64,000 bases of DNA from JADJLQ01 sp044227925 (GTDB taxonomy: Bacteria > Bacteroidota > Bacteroidia > Chitinophagales > Saprospiraceae), in assembly GCA_044227925.1 (NCBI GenBank), contig JBGAVW010000014.1:1-64000 (forward strand), given 5' to 3'. Shown here one piece after another: positions 1 through 8,600 of this stretch. Below the pieces are notes generated by a model. The model saw only the letters and a list, made by a program, of their open reading frames with translations. It did no database searches and was not told where the DNA came from. Position numbers and translations under genes: made by a program. Positions within the stretch are counted from its first letter, which is position 1; every line of letters begins with the position of its first letter.

Positions 1-722
1 ACCAATGGAAAACATACGATACCTGGCCGCCAAAAAATGCCGAAACAAAAAAAATGTACACGTATGCAGATAATACCGTTGCTTTTACAAAATCAAATAC
101 CAACCAGGGTTCACTAAGTTATATTAGTGATCCTGCAAAGCCCATCCCTTACCGTACGCAACCCATTGAAGCTACCTATGGCTTTGGCAGCAGGTGGGGT
201 GCCTGGCAGGTGGAGGATCAGCGTTTTGTAAGCTCAAGGCCTGATGTATTATGCTTTAAAGGTGATAGTCTGCAACAAGACCTTACCATTACAGGAAAAA
301 TTACAGCTCATATTTTTGCAAGTACCACAGGTACTGACGCTGATTTTGTGGTAAAACTTATTGACATATATCCTGATATGGATAGCAAAAATAAATTAAT
401 GAGTGGCTATCAATTACCTGTTACCATGGAAGTTTTCAGGGGTCGATTCAGAAAAAGTTTTGAGAAACCACAACCCATGGTCCCCAATAGACCGGAAGAG
501 TTTGTGATAGACCTCCATGATATTAATCACACTTTTTTAAAAGGCCATCGATTAATGATTCAAATACAAAGCAGCTGGTTTCCCATTATAGACCGTAATC
601 CTCAAAAATACGTTTCTAATATTTTTGAAGCAAAAGAGAGTGATTTTATAAAAGCAACACATACCATATACTGCAATAAACAATATGCAACTTATATTGA
701 ATTGCCGGTAATAAAAGAATAA
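1..722 (+). CDS. CocE/NonD-type alpha/beta hydrolase, C-terminal part (5' end outside window)
   Basis: The reading frame is open from base 3 through the left edge, so the ATG at 54 is internal and this is the C-terminal 240 or so residues of a larger protein. The segment matches the C-terminal jelly-roll domain of the CocE/NonD (X-Pro dipeptidyl-peptidase S15-like) hydrolases: a galactose-binding-like beta sandwich with the conserved GTDADFVVKLIDIYPD stretch and a late HRLMIQI strand. The catalytic alpha/beta domain with Ser-Asp-His lies upstream and is not visible. Such enzymes cleave acyl esters, or amide bonds of short peptides and beta-lactam-like substrates, and are usually secreted in Bacteroidota. 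The substrate cannot be inferred from this fragment. Confidence 0.85.
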   Translation, partial: QWKTYDTWPPKNAETKKMYTYADNTVAFTKSNTNQGSLSYISDPAKPIPYRTQPIEATYGFGSRWGAWQVEDQRFVSSRPDVLCFKGDSLQQDLTITGKITAHIFASTTGTDADFVVKLIDIYPDMDSKNKLMSGYQLPVTMEVFRGRFRKSFEKPQPMVPNRPEEFVIDLHDINHTFLKGHRLMIQIQSSWFPIIDRNPQKYVSNIFEAKESDFIKATHTIYCNKQYATYIELPVIKE

Positions 723-865
723 TAAATTACTGAAACCTGTCAGCAAACATTGAGTTCTTATATTGGCTCCTTAACCTCCTAAAATAACCGGACAAGATTT
801 AACAAAATAGTTTTGATTTAAATCCTGAAAAAAAATGAGGAATAAAAACAGAAAGCCTTTCCGTG

Positions 866-1104
866 TAATTGGAGGTTCTCTCCATTATTAAAAAGAAGGG
901 CGAATCCATCCCGCAAGGGAATATGGAATATCTGGCACAATGATACAAATGGCAAAAAGCCTTTGAGAGTGTAGGTATAGAAGGGTTAAGTGGTCATAAG
1001 GGAAACCAGGAATACAAAAAAGTGTAAAAACGATGATCGAAGGAAGAGGCTGGAAAAGCAATGAAAACGTGGTAAAGTATATTGCAGAAAATGAATTGCA
1101 CTAA
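866..1104 (+). pseudogene. Degenerate coding remnant, family not recognised
   Basis: The 444-base gap between the CocE-type gene and the next hydrolase holds no intact gene. One frame reads as protein-like sequence (LEVLSIIKKKGESIPQG..., then WQKAFESVGIEGLSGHKG) interrupted by an in-frame TGA near 940 and a stop at 1025. The adjacent frame then continues as TMIEGRGWKSNENVVKYIA and stops at 1102. This pattern of stops plus a frame change suggests a decayed small gene. I could not name the family, and chance coding-like sequence remains possible. Confidence 0.3.
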
Positions 1105-1166
1105 TTTAAAAAGGAACAGATAATTTACCATTAAAAATATTACACAGTGCATTATCTAAACAAACG

Positions 1167-2069
1167 ATGAAATCAATAAATATATCTTATAAAAAAATAA
1201 TTATCCTTAGCATTTTTCTACTCCTTTTATCCGGTCTTTATTTAATCTGGGGAAAATTATCAAGGCCATATGGAGTTCAAAAAGTGAGCTTTATACCTTC
1301 AAAGTCAGAAAAATTCACACAAGGAAAGTTGAGTTTTGCAATATACCGGGCAAGCACCGGAGTTAATCAGGATATCATATATCATTTTCATGGAAGAAAC
1401 TTAGATCATACCATATGGAATGATGACACCTATTTCACATCATTGATTCAGTCACACTGGCAAAATTCAAATATAACCCCTCCGACAGTGGTGCTGATCT
1501 CTTATGGACCTGAATGGTTATTAACACCAAAGAACTCGCTGATTGAAAGTAGTTTAATGGATGACTTTATATCCAAATTGCCCATAATTGAGTCTAAAAT
1601 AGGGAAACCTAAAAATAGAATTTTACTTGGTGAATCTATGGGTGGTCTAAACGTTTTAATCTTAGGACTCAGTCATCCAGAGTTGTTTTCAAGAGTAGCT
1701 TCATTGTGCCCTGGTGTGTATTTGGATTCTCCGTTTTCAGATTTTGAAAAAATACAAGTTGCGATGAAGAGAACAGGGGTAGATCCCAAAATAGCGTTTG
1801 GAATATATCAGATGGCAAAAACGTATGTCTCAAATGAAAAAGAATGGAAAGAAATTTCTCCTATTGATTTAATACAGAGAGCCAATAGCCATTATCCGGC
1901 ATTGTATTTATCCTGTGGCTTATATGATAAATATGGAAATTACGAAGGTACTGAAGCACTTGCCCAAATTGCTCATTCAAAAGGAGTAAAAACCAATTGG
2001 CATCCTTTATATGGTGGTCATTGCGCCATTGATATTTCTTCTTTAGCAGATTTCCTTGTAATTGACTAA
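1167..2069 (+). CDS. Membrane-anchored alpha/beta hydrolase (putative esterase)
   Basis: This 300-residue protein has one N-terminal hydrophobic segment (about residues 10-28) that can act as a signal anchor, placing the enzyme in the periplasm or on the inner membrane. The alpha/beta-hydrolase nucleophile elbow GESMGG is at about residues 154-159, with Ser as nucleophile. An Asp in GLYDKYGN near 252 and a His in GGHCAID near 285 complete a plausible triad. YHFHGRN near residue 72 fits an oxyanion-hole region. The overall pattern is that of the putative esterase (esterase D/Fes-like) group. Substrate is unknown. It stands alone with about 240 bases of unassigned DNA on its downstream side. 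Confidence 0.7.
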   Translation: MKSINISYKKIIILSIFLLLLSGLYLIWGKLSRPYGVQKVSFIPSKSEKFTQGKLSFAIYRASTGVNQDIIYHFHGRNLDHTIWNDDTYFTSLIQSHWQNSNITPPTVVLISYGPEWLLTPKNSLIESSLMDDFISKLPIIESKIGKPKNRILLGESMGGLNVLILGLSHPELFSRVASLCPGVYLDSPFSDFEKIQVAMKRTGVDPKIAFGIYQMAKTYVSNEKEWKEISPIDLIQRANSHYPALYLSCGLYDKYGNYEGTEALAQIAHSKGVKTNWHPLYGGHCAIDISSLADFLVID

Positions 2070-2319
2070 GTATCAGCAATGGAATAGTATTAGACGATAG
2101 AGAAATAACCAGGCACTACTATTTAGAAAACCAGGGCAAGCCAGGGCTAAGACAATGCAGGATGATTAATATAGCATTCAGCCTTTAACCATACTTGTTT
2201 CCCTGCCGGGTATTGACCAATACACCAAAAAACTTGATTTAATTACCGACCCACCAAATGGATTTTTAAAAGTCCCTTTATGTATTTAATTCATATATTC
2301 ATGATCAGAATAAAAAATC

Positions 2320-3174
2320 ATGCGAAAGACATTTTTGATTATTAGTATGTACTCATGTACGATTATCCTTTTATCCGCCCAAACTCCTAAAGACTGGCTC
2401 ACACTGTTCAATGGGCGCAATCTTAAAAACTGGAATGTAAAAATTCATCATCACGATTACAATGTAAACGTTGGGAAGACTTTCAGAGTAAATAGAAAGC
2501 AAAAAATGATAGAAGTGAGTTATGACCAGTATGGCAAGTTTAATGATCAGTTTGGACATCTTTATTACGAAAAACCATTCTCTCATTTTCATCTGAGTAT
2601 GGAATATCGATTTAAAGGCGAGGTGCAGGAAGGATCCCCCAGCTATGTAGTGCTCAATAGTGGCGTGATGTATCATAGCCAGGATCCTCAGACCATGCCC
2701 AAAGAACAAGACTGGCCTATATCCATTGAAATGCAATTTTTAGCAGACCTGGGTGATGGCAATCCAAGACCCACCGGAAATATGTGTTCTCCGGGCACCG
2801 ATATAGAATACCAGGGGAAAATATATCCCGGGCACTGTCTCAACTCTACCAGCCCCACAATTCCCAAAGATCATTGGGTAAAAGCAGAACTCAGGGTTTT
2901 GGGAGATTCGTTGATCCAGCATATAATCCATGGCCAGGTGGTGTTAGAATACAATCATCCTACTATGGGTGGAGGCGTGGCAAACAGGTATGATCCCGCA
3001 ATATGGCAACCCGGCAAACCTTTAAAAGAAGGATTTATTGCTTTACAAAGTGAAGGCCAACCCATTGAATTCAGGGATATCAAATTGCTCAATCTAAAAG
3101 GATGTATGGATCAAAAAGCAAAAAATTACAGGTCGTATTATATTGAAAATGAACAGAGTAGCTGTAAATATTAG
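2320..3174 (+). CDS. DUF1080 (3-keto-disaccharide hydrolase-type) secreted protein with a GCxDxxAxNY tail
   Basis: This 284-residue protein starts with a signal peptide ending near SAQTP. The LFNGRNLKNWNV segment at about residues 28-39 and the body match DUF1080, a concanavalin-like beta-sandwich family in which some members hydrolyse 3-keto-glycosides. The closing strand EGFIALQSEGQPIEFRDIKL is typical. After the domain is a short tail, GCMDQKAKNY...SCKY. It resembles one copy of the Cys-containing GCxDPxAxNYxP...SCxY motif often found at the ends of secreted Bacteroidota proteins. A second DUF1080 gene lies at 19256. Sugar specificity cannot be read from sequence. Confidence 0.8.
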   Translation: MRKTFLIISMYSCTIILLSAQTPKDWLTLFNGRNLKNWNVKIHHHDYNVNVGKTFRVNRKQKMIEVSYDQYGKFNDQFGHLYYEKPFSHFHLSMEYRFKGEVQEGSPSYVVLNSGVMYHSQDPQTMPKEQDWPISIEMQFLADLGDGNPRPTGNMCSPGTDIEYQGKIYPGHCLNSTSPTIPKDHWVKAELRVLGDSLIQHIIHGQVVLEYNHPTMGGGVANRYDPAIWQPGKPLKEGFIALQSEGQPIEFRDIKLLNLKGCMDQKAKNYRSYYIENEQSSCKY

Positions 3175-3238
3175 GCAATTAACCTGTAAATTATTCACTA
3201 TTTGTATCTTTATGCCCTTTACCAACCGAAATAATTGA

Positions 3239-4075
3239 ATGTTATTATCCTCCAGAGATGTAATCCGTATCGCTATCCTGGATCTCTATAATGGAGAGGC
3301 CAACGAAGGTATACGGTGTCTACATGAAATCATCCACCAATTTTCGCTGGAGTCAGATTTAGAACTAGTCACCGAGACTTTTCCCATCAGGTATGAAGAA
3401 GATGTACCGGATTTATCATTTGATATTTATATCAGTAGTGGCGGGCCCGGTAGCCCATTAGAAACTAAAGGCATGTCATGGGATACCAAATATTTTGAAC
3501 TCATAGATTCGATCGAAGCCTGGAACAGACTGCCACATACAGTTAAAAAACATGTATTCTTTATCTGCCATTCATTTCAAATGATTTGCAGACATTATGA
3601 CTTTGCAGAAATCAGCAGACGCGAACCATCGTCTTATGGAATCCTGCCTGTTGCTCTTACCGCTGCAAGCAGAAACGAAACTATCCTGGAAACATTGCCT
3701 GGAACTATTTATTCTGCTGATTTCAGAATGTACCAGGTCATACGACCGGATTTAGATAAAATGAAGGAAAGAGGATATCAACTATTGGCTGAAGAATATC
3801 ATCCCGCACCGGGCACCACCGATCGTGCTTTGATGGCTATCCGCTTTTCAGAATATTTTATTGGCACCCAGTTTCATCCGGAAGCTGATCCCGATGGAAT
3901 GTTAGTACACTTTAATGGTGATAAAAAACAACCTATAATAGATAATTTGGGTATTGATGAATATAATAATATGGTAGGCCACATCAGCGATCCTGATAAA
4001 TTAGCCCGCACCCGATCCACCATCATTCCAAATTTTTTAAGATTAGCAACCAGCCAGTTGGAACTGGCCCATTAA
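3239..4075 (+). CDS. Class I glutamine amidotransferase-like protein
   Basis: This 278-residue cytosolic protein has the class I amidotransferase (triad GATase) fold. The segment YISSGGPGSP is at about residues 63-72. A nucleophile-like Cys sits in FFICHSFQM near residue 110, where the usual motif is GxCxGxQ. GTQFHPEAD near 210-218 supplies the His-x-Glu pair. The elbow differs from the consensus (ICHSF instead of the usual CLGHQ form), so activity on glutamine is likely but not certain. No synthetase partner domain is attached and no biosynthetic neighbour indicates an acceptor. It may be a stand-alone GMP-synthase-like GATase or a gamma-glutamyl hydrolase-like enzyme. Its stop is 15 bases before the heptamer array. 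Confidence 0.7.
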   Translation: MLLSSRDVIRIAILDLYNGEANEGIRCLHEIIHQFSLESDLELVTETFPIRYEEDVPDLSFDIYISSGGPGSPLETKGMSWDTKYFELIDSIEAWNRLPHTVKKHVFFICHSFQMICRHYDFAEISRREPSSYGILPVALTAASRNETILETLPGTIYSADFRMYQVIRPDLDKMKERGYQLLAEEYHPAPGTTDRALMAIRFSEYFIGTQFHPEADPDGMLVHFNGDKKQPIIDNLGIDEYNNMVGHISDPDKLARTRSTIIPNFLRLATSQLELAH

Positions 4076-4090
4076 TCCATCAGTAATTCA

Positions 4091-4237
4091 TACATCGTCC
4101 ATCATACATCGTCCATCATACATCGTCCATCGTCCATCGTCCATCGTCCATCGTCCATCGTACATCGTCCATCGTCCATCATACATCATACATCGTACAT
4201 TGTACATTGTACGTTGTACGTTGTACATTGTACATTA
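4091..4237. repeat. Tandem heptamer array, 21 units
   Basis: Twenty-one perfectly phased 7-bp units fill 147 bp. The units are TMCATCR in the left two thirds (tacatcg, tccatca, tccatcg) and TACATTG or TACGTTG in the right third. The array starts 15 bases after the stop of the amidotransferase-like gene and ends exactly at the stop codon of the convergent esterase, so it fills the whole convergent intergenic space. There are no unique spacers. The units are related to the TACATGG heptamers at 47934-48089. Confidence 0.95.
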
Positions 4238-5104
4238 TTAGTTTTGATGAAAAGCCTGCGAAATAAAATCCAATACCTCAGGCAAAGCTGACCTCCAGTA
4301 TGACCAGGTATGTCCTCCATTTCTGATTCTAAACTCATGCGGGATTTCTTTCTTGCGCATAGCTATATGAACTAATGAATTGCCTTCGTATAAAAAGTCA
4401 TCGTCTCCGCAGTCGATATACCATCTCACCGCTTTCTTCAAACTATCGGGCATATTATTCACCAATAATGGCACACTCTGCCTGTTGTAAAATGCCTCTA
4501 TTTGCGCATCAGTAGCTGTACTGTCTATTCTTCTCACATTTGTTTTAGCAATTTCTTTGGTTAGTGGCCCTGTTCCTGCACTGAGCGGACAAGCTGAAGA
4601 AAATAATTCCGGATGATGTAACGCATAGGTAAAGCTTCCGTCACCGCCCATAGACAAGCCTGCAATCGCCCGGTATCTTTTATCGGATTTTATTCTGTAT
4701 TTTTTTTCCACAAAAGGCATTAATTCTTTGAAAAAATAATCTTCATAAAGCCAGGTACCCAATGCATTGTTTGAATAACCTCTTCGCACTGTATTTGCAT
4801 CCGGCATCACGATTACCATAGGTGTTGCTTTGCCTTCATGGATTGCTTTATCCGCTATATGCTGTACTTCTCCAAATTGTACCCATCCCGTTTGATCATC
4901 CCCACCACCATGCAAAAGATATAATACCGGGTAGGATCTGGTTGATGTCTCGTAATCGGGTGGAAAATAGATCGCATATTTTCTTTCCATATTGAGAATC
5001 TTACTGGGAAGTGAAAGATTATCAAAAACCTTTCCGGTTTGGGAAGTAATCGTGGTAATGAATGACAACAAAAATGTCCACACTAATATTTTTTTCATTT
5101 TCAT
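4238..5104 (-). CDS. Secreted esterase of the Fes/IroE/feruloyl-esterase type (esterase D-like)
   Basis: This 288-residue protein has a signal peptide (residues 1-22, cleavage after TSQ). The putative-esterase fold is shown by YPVLYLLHGGGDD near residue 65, the nucleophile elbow GLSMGGDGS with Ser near 151, an acidic stretch DCGDDDF near 240, and the late His in NGGHTWSYW near 265. Relatives hydrolyse feruloyl esters on plant polysaccharides, acetyl-xylan or siderophore esters. The neighbouring genes do not decide between these. Length is normal for a single-domain member. A -7 box lies 19 bases before the start codon, and the stop codon abuts the heptamer array. Confidence 0.8.
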   Translation of the reverse strand: MKMKKILVWTFLLSFITTITSQTGKVFDNLSLPSKILNMERKYAIYFPPDYETSTRSYPVLYLLHGGGDDQTGWVQFGEVQHIADKAIHEGKATPMVIVMPDANTVRRGYSNNALGTWLYEDYFFKELMPFVEKKYRIKSDKRYRAIAGLSMGGDGSFTYALHHPELFSSACPLSAGTGPLTKEIAKTNVRRIDSTATDAQIEAFYNRQSVPLLVNNMPDSLKKAVRWYIDCGDDDFLYEGNSLVHIAMRKKEIPHEFRIRNGGHTWSYWRSALPEVLDFISQAFHQN

Positions 5105-5123
5105 AATTTCTAAATGGTTAAAT

Positions 5124-5151
5124 CAAATTTAATGTAATAGGCCCAACTCAA
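5124..5151 (-). promoter_or_regulatory. Putative promoter of the 4238-5104 esterase
   Basis: On the minus strand TAAATTTG (5131 to 5124) matches the Bacteroidota -7 box TAnnTTTG, with a TTG at 5151-5149 separated by 17 bases. It is 19 bases upstream of the ATG. Confidence 0.5.
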
Positions 5152-5251
5152 GAAATAATTTATAGTTATACTAGTCTGTTAAGCCTTTTTACAAGGGAGA
5201 TGTTAAGAAGTTTATATATTTTTAAGTTCTATATCTTGAATAAAAATAGTT

Positions 5252-7381
5252 ATGCAAAAATCCATACCCGTACTTTTCATTTTGGTGATATTGTTTTGTC
5301 AATGTAAACAGGAGACAAAACACTCCGTAGATAAAGCATTTTCTACCTGGCAAATCAAAGGTGGTGACCATGGAAGTCGAAACTTTAGTTCATTAGACCA
5401 GATCAATCTATCCAATGTGTCTAATTTAAAACCGGCATGGATCTATCATTCAGGTGGAGCAGATACCTCCGGTCGCACTCAGATTCAATGCAGCCCGATT
5501 ATAATTGATTCCGTTATATATGCTACTACTCCCACTTTGGAACTCATTGCATTGCATGGGGCCACAGGAAAAGAAATCTGGCGCACCAAGCCCGAAGGTA
5601 AAAATCGCGAAGGATTAGGTGTAAACAGAGGCGTAATGTATTGGACAGATGGTGTACAGAAACGCATATTTTTACCCTATACGCACAGGCTATTTTCCTA
5701 TGACGCTATTACGGGGGCGCCGGTATTGGATTTTGGTCAAAATGGCAGTATTGATATGCATGATGGATTAGGAGAAGGATCAGATAGTTTAATGCTTACT
5801 GCCAATACTCCGGGAGTGATCTATAAGAATATGATCATTATGGGATGCAGGGTTTCAGAAGGGCCGGATGCGGCACCGGGATACATCAGGGCATATGATG
5901 TGCATACAGGTAAGCTTATCTGGGTATTTCGAACCATACCTTATCCAGGTGAGCCCGGTTATGAAACATGGCCTGCTGATGCATACAACAGGATTGGTGG
6001 TGCAAATAGCTGGTCTGGCATGTCTCTGGATACCGCCAAAGGGATTGTTTATGTACCAACAGGGTCCGCTGCATTTGATTTTTATGGAGGTAATAGGAAA
6101 GGCCAAAATCTTTATGCCAATTGCATTTTAGCCTTAGACGCAAATAATGGAAAATTAAAATGGCATTACCAAACTACACATCATGACATCCTGGATAGGG
6201 ACCTTCCTAGTCCACCGGTTTTAATTACCACCATAAAAGATGGCAAAAAAATAGATGCTCTGGCTCAGGCTACCAAACAAGGCTATTTATTTGTGCTGAA
6301 TAGAGAAACCGGTGAGCCCATTTGGCCTATTGAAGAAGTACCCATGCCAAAATCGGATTTACCAGGCGAAGAGGCCTGGCCGACCCAGCCCATTCCTACA
6401 AAACCCAAACCCTATGCCCGGCAATATTTCACGGATAGTATGATCAATGATATTAATCCGGCAACATACAGTTTATATAAACAACAGTTTGATCATGCCA
6501 GGAGCAACGGCCCGTATTTACCACCGGGCCTTAAAACAGGTATAGTATTTCCTGGCTACGATGGAGGCGCAGAATGGGGCGGACAATCGTATGATCCTGA
6601 ATCCGGCGTGCTTTACCTCAACAGCAATGAAATGCCATGGTTACTTACTATGGTAGATCTTACCCCTGATAAAAAATTAGATGTAAACCAAAATTATGCA
6701 AGAAGTTTATTCTTGCGAAACTGTGCAGTATGCCATGGACCTGACATGAAAGGAGATGGCGGCAAAGTGTATCCTGCCATTGATAAAACCAAATCAAAAT
6801 ACACCGTTGATCAAATGAGGCAACTTTTAAATGAAGGAAGAAGACAAATGCCATCCTTTAAATACATTGGCCGACAAGATCTGGAGGCGATCATTTCCTA
6901 TGTAAGAAATGAACCTATAAAATCAATTCCAACAGCCTCCCGTTATCAACCAGATGTACCCTACACTATGACGGGGTATAATAGATTCGTCGATGCAGAT
7001 GGCACCCCGGCTGTAAAACCACCATGGGGTACTTTGAATGCCATCAACTTAAATACAGGGGAATATGAATGGACAGTACCATTAGGAGAGATTGATTCGC
7101 TTACCAAAAGAGGTATACCTGTTACAGGCACTGAAAATTACGGTGGCTTATTAAACACAAAAGGGGGCCTGATTTTTATTGGAGCTACCAAGGACGAACG
7201 GTTCAGGGCCTTTGATAAAAAAACGGGCAAAATGCTTTGGCAATATCAATTGCCTGCAGGGGGCTATGCTACACCGGCTACCTATGCTATCAATGGTAAA
7301 CAATATGTAGTGATTGCATGCGGAGGGGGTAAAATGGGAACAAAAAGTGGTGATAGTTATATCGCTTTTGCATTGCAGTAA
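5252..7381 (+). CDS. PQQ-dependent dehydrogenase lipoprotein with internal cytochrome c site
   Basis: This 709-residue protein begins with a lipoprotein signal whose lipobox is FCQC (Cys near residue 19), so it is probably membrane-tethered in the periplasm. It is a quinoprotein beta-propeller: repeated strands such as TGKEIW, TGKLIWVF and TGKMLWQY, with the typical opening GGDHGSRNFSSLDQI. Within the last third, CAVCH at residues 491-495 is a single heme-c attachment motif inserted between propeller segments. The arrangement matches the membrane-bound glucose/alcohol quinoprotein family. Electrons from sugar or alcohol oxidation would pass from PQQ to the heme and then to the respiratory chain. 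Substrate is unknown, and no PQQ synthesis genes are in the window. Confidence 0.85.
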   Translation: MQKSIPVLFILVILFCQCKQETKHSVDKAFSTWQIKGGDHGSRNFSSLDQINLSNVSNLKPAWIYHSGGADTSGRTQIQCSPIIIDSVIYATTPTLELIALHGATGKEIWRTKPEGKNREGLGVNRGVMYWTDGVQKRIFLPYTHRLFSYDAITGAPVLDFGQNGSIDMHDGLGEGSDSLMLTANTPGVIYKNMIIMGCRVSEGPDAAPGYIRAYDVHTGKLIWVFRTIPYPGEPGYETWPADAYNRIGGANSWSGMSLDTAKGIVYVPTGSAAFDFYGGNRKGQNLYANCILALDANNGKLKWHYQTTHHDILDRDLPSPPVLITTIKDGKKIDALAQATKQGYLFVLNRETGEPIWPIEEVPMPKSDLPGEEAWPTQPIPTKPKPYARQYFTDSMINDINPATYSLYKQQFDHARSNGPYLPPGLKTGIVFPGYDGGAEWGGQSYDPESGVLYLNSNEMPWLLTMVDLTPDKKLDVNQNYARSLFLRNCAVCHGPDMKGDGGKVYPAIDKTKSKYTVDQMRQLLNEGRRQMPSFKYIGRQDLEAIISYVRNEPIKSIPTASRYQPDVPYTMTGYNRFVDADGTPAVKPPWGTLNAINLNTGEYEWTVPLGEIDSLTKRGIPVTGTENYGGLLNTKGGLIFIGATKDERFRAFDKKTGKMLWQYQLPAGGYATPATYAINGKQYVVIACGGGKMGTKSGDSYIAFALQ

Positions 7382-7603
7382 GTGTACACGAAGTAATACG
7401 GTTTCATCTTACCCTTTGCAGAATATGCAATCGTGAACAATACGGTCAAGTAACGCAAATATTTAATATCCGCCTAATAAAAAACTGCCACGTGGTGATG
7501 ATCCAGATTGGTACCGGTACAATTTCGTATTCTCTTAATGCATTTACAAAGTAAGTACCTTAGTTTTTAGTTCAAAGTTTAAATAATCATTTATTTTCAC
7601 CTT

Positions 7604-8599
7604 ATGGTTAAATTCATGTTGGGGGTATGTTTATATCTTTTATCGCAATGTATTTTATTCTCCCAGGATTCATACGCTTCAAAACTCGGTTATAAATCCA
7701 CGGACAAAGTAATCATACTGCATGTGGATGATGTAGGCATGTCGTATGAATCAAACCATGGTGCCATAGATGCGTTAGAAAAAGGAGTAGCCCGATCCTG
7801 GTCCATCATGATGCCTTGCCCATGGGTACCCGAAATTTTTCATTATTTAAAAAAGCATCCGCTTACTGATGCCGGTCTCCATCTTACTCTTACATCAGAA
7901 TGGAAAGAATATCGATGGGAGCCGCTGGCCGGAGCAAATATAGTACCCGGATTGATAGATCACGAAGGGGCTATGCATTCCAATGTAGCCGATGTAGTAA
8001 AGCAGGCCAGCGCGGAAGAAGTATATCTTGAAATTAAAGCTCAGCTGGATCGCAGTCGCAAAATGAATTGGGAACCTACCCATCTCGATTCACACATGGG
8101 TACACTGTTTGCCCAACCAGCTTTCCTTTCAAAATATTTACAACTTGGAAAAGAAGAGCACATACCATTGATGTTTCCCGGTGGCCATAATACGCTTATG
8201 ATGAAATCAAATCCTGTTGATGAAAAAACGCTTCAGTTTATGCGCGAAGAGGGTAAAAAACTGTGGGAGAGCGGCTTGCCAGTAATAGATGATTTGCACA
8301 ACCTCAGTTATGGCTGGAAGCCGAATGCCAATCTGAAATCAGCTAAAGAGATCAGGAAATACAAGACTCTAAAATACATAGAATCATTTAAAGAACTTCG
8401 ACCGGGCATTACCTTCGTCATCATGCATTGTGCTATATCCTCTGAGATATTTCCGCATATCACCGACTCAGGTGGGATTCGAAGAGGAGACCTGGAAACC
8501 ATGATGGATCCCGACTTTAAAAAATTCCTTACTAAAGAAGGTATTATTGTAACTACTTTTAGAGATCTTAGTGAAAGAAGAAAAAATGCGAATTACTAG
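7604..8599 (+). CDS. ChbG/HpnK-family carbohydrate deacetylase, secreted
   Basis: The first 20 residues are a signal peptide. The family hallmark ILHVDDVGMS at residues 38-47 provides the two metal-site aspartates. GLHLTLTSEW near residue 95 and THLDSHMGTLF near 160 add the expected His and Asp residues. This is the YdjC/ChbG/HpnK fold, whose members deacetylate chito-oligosaccharides or hopanoid head-group sugars using a divalent metal. Export suggests action on an extracellular or envelope glycan. The 331-residue length is slightly above the cytosolic members. It converges on kup with only one base between the stop codons. Confidence 0.85.
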   Translation: MVKFMLGVCLYLLSQCILFSQDSYASKLGYKSTDKVIILHVDDVGMSYESNHGAIDALEKGVARSWSIMMPCPWVPEIFHYLKKHPLTDAGLHLTLTSEWKEYRWEPLAGANIVPGLIDHEGAMHSNVADVVKQASAEEVYLEIKAQLDRSRKMNWEPTHLDSHMGTLFAQPAFLSKYLQLGKEEHIPLMFPGGHNTLMMKSNPVDEKTLQFMREEGKKLWESGLPVIDDLHNLSYGWKPNANLKSAKEIRKYKTLKYIESFKELRPGITFVIMHCAISSEIFPHITDSGGIRRGDLETMMDPDFKKFLTKEGIIVTTFRDLSERRKNANY

Positions 8600-8600
8600 G

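Noticed and set aside
4091..4237. CRISPR-like look of the repeated units
   Set aside because: Units are only 7 bp, directly tandem, with no unique spacers and no cas genes anywhere in the window.
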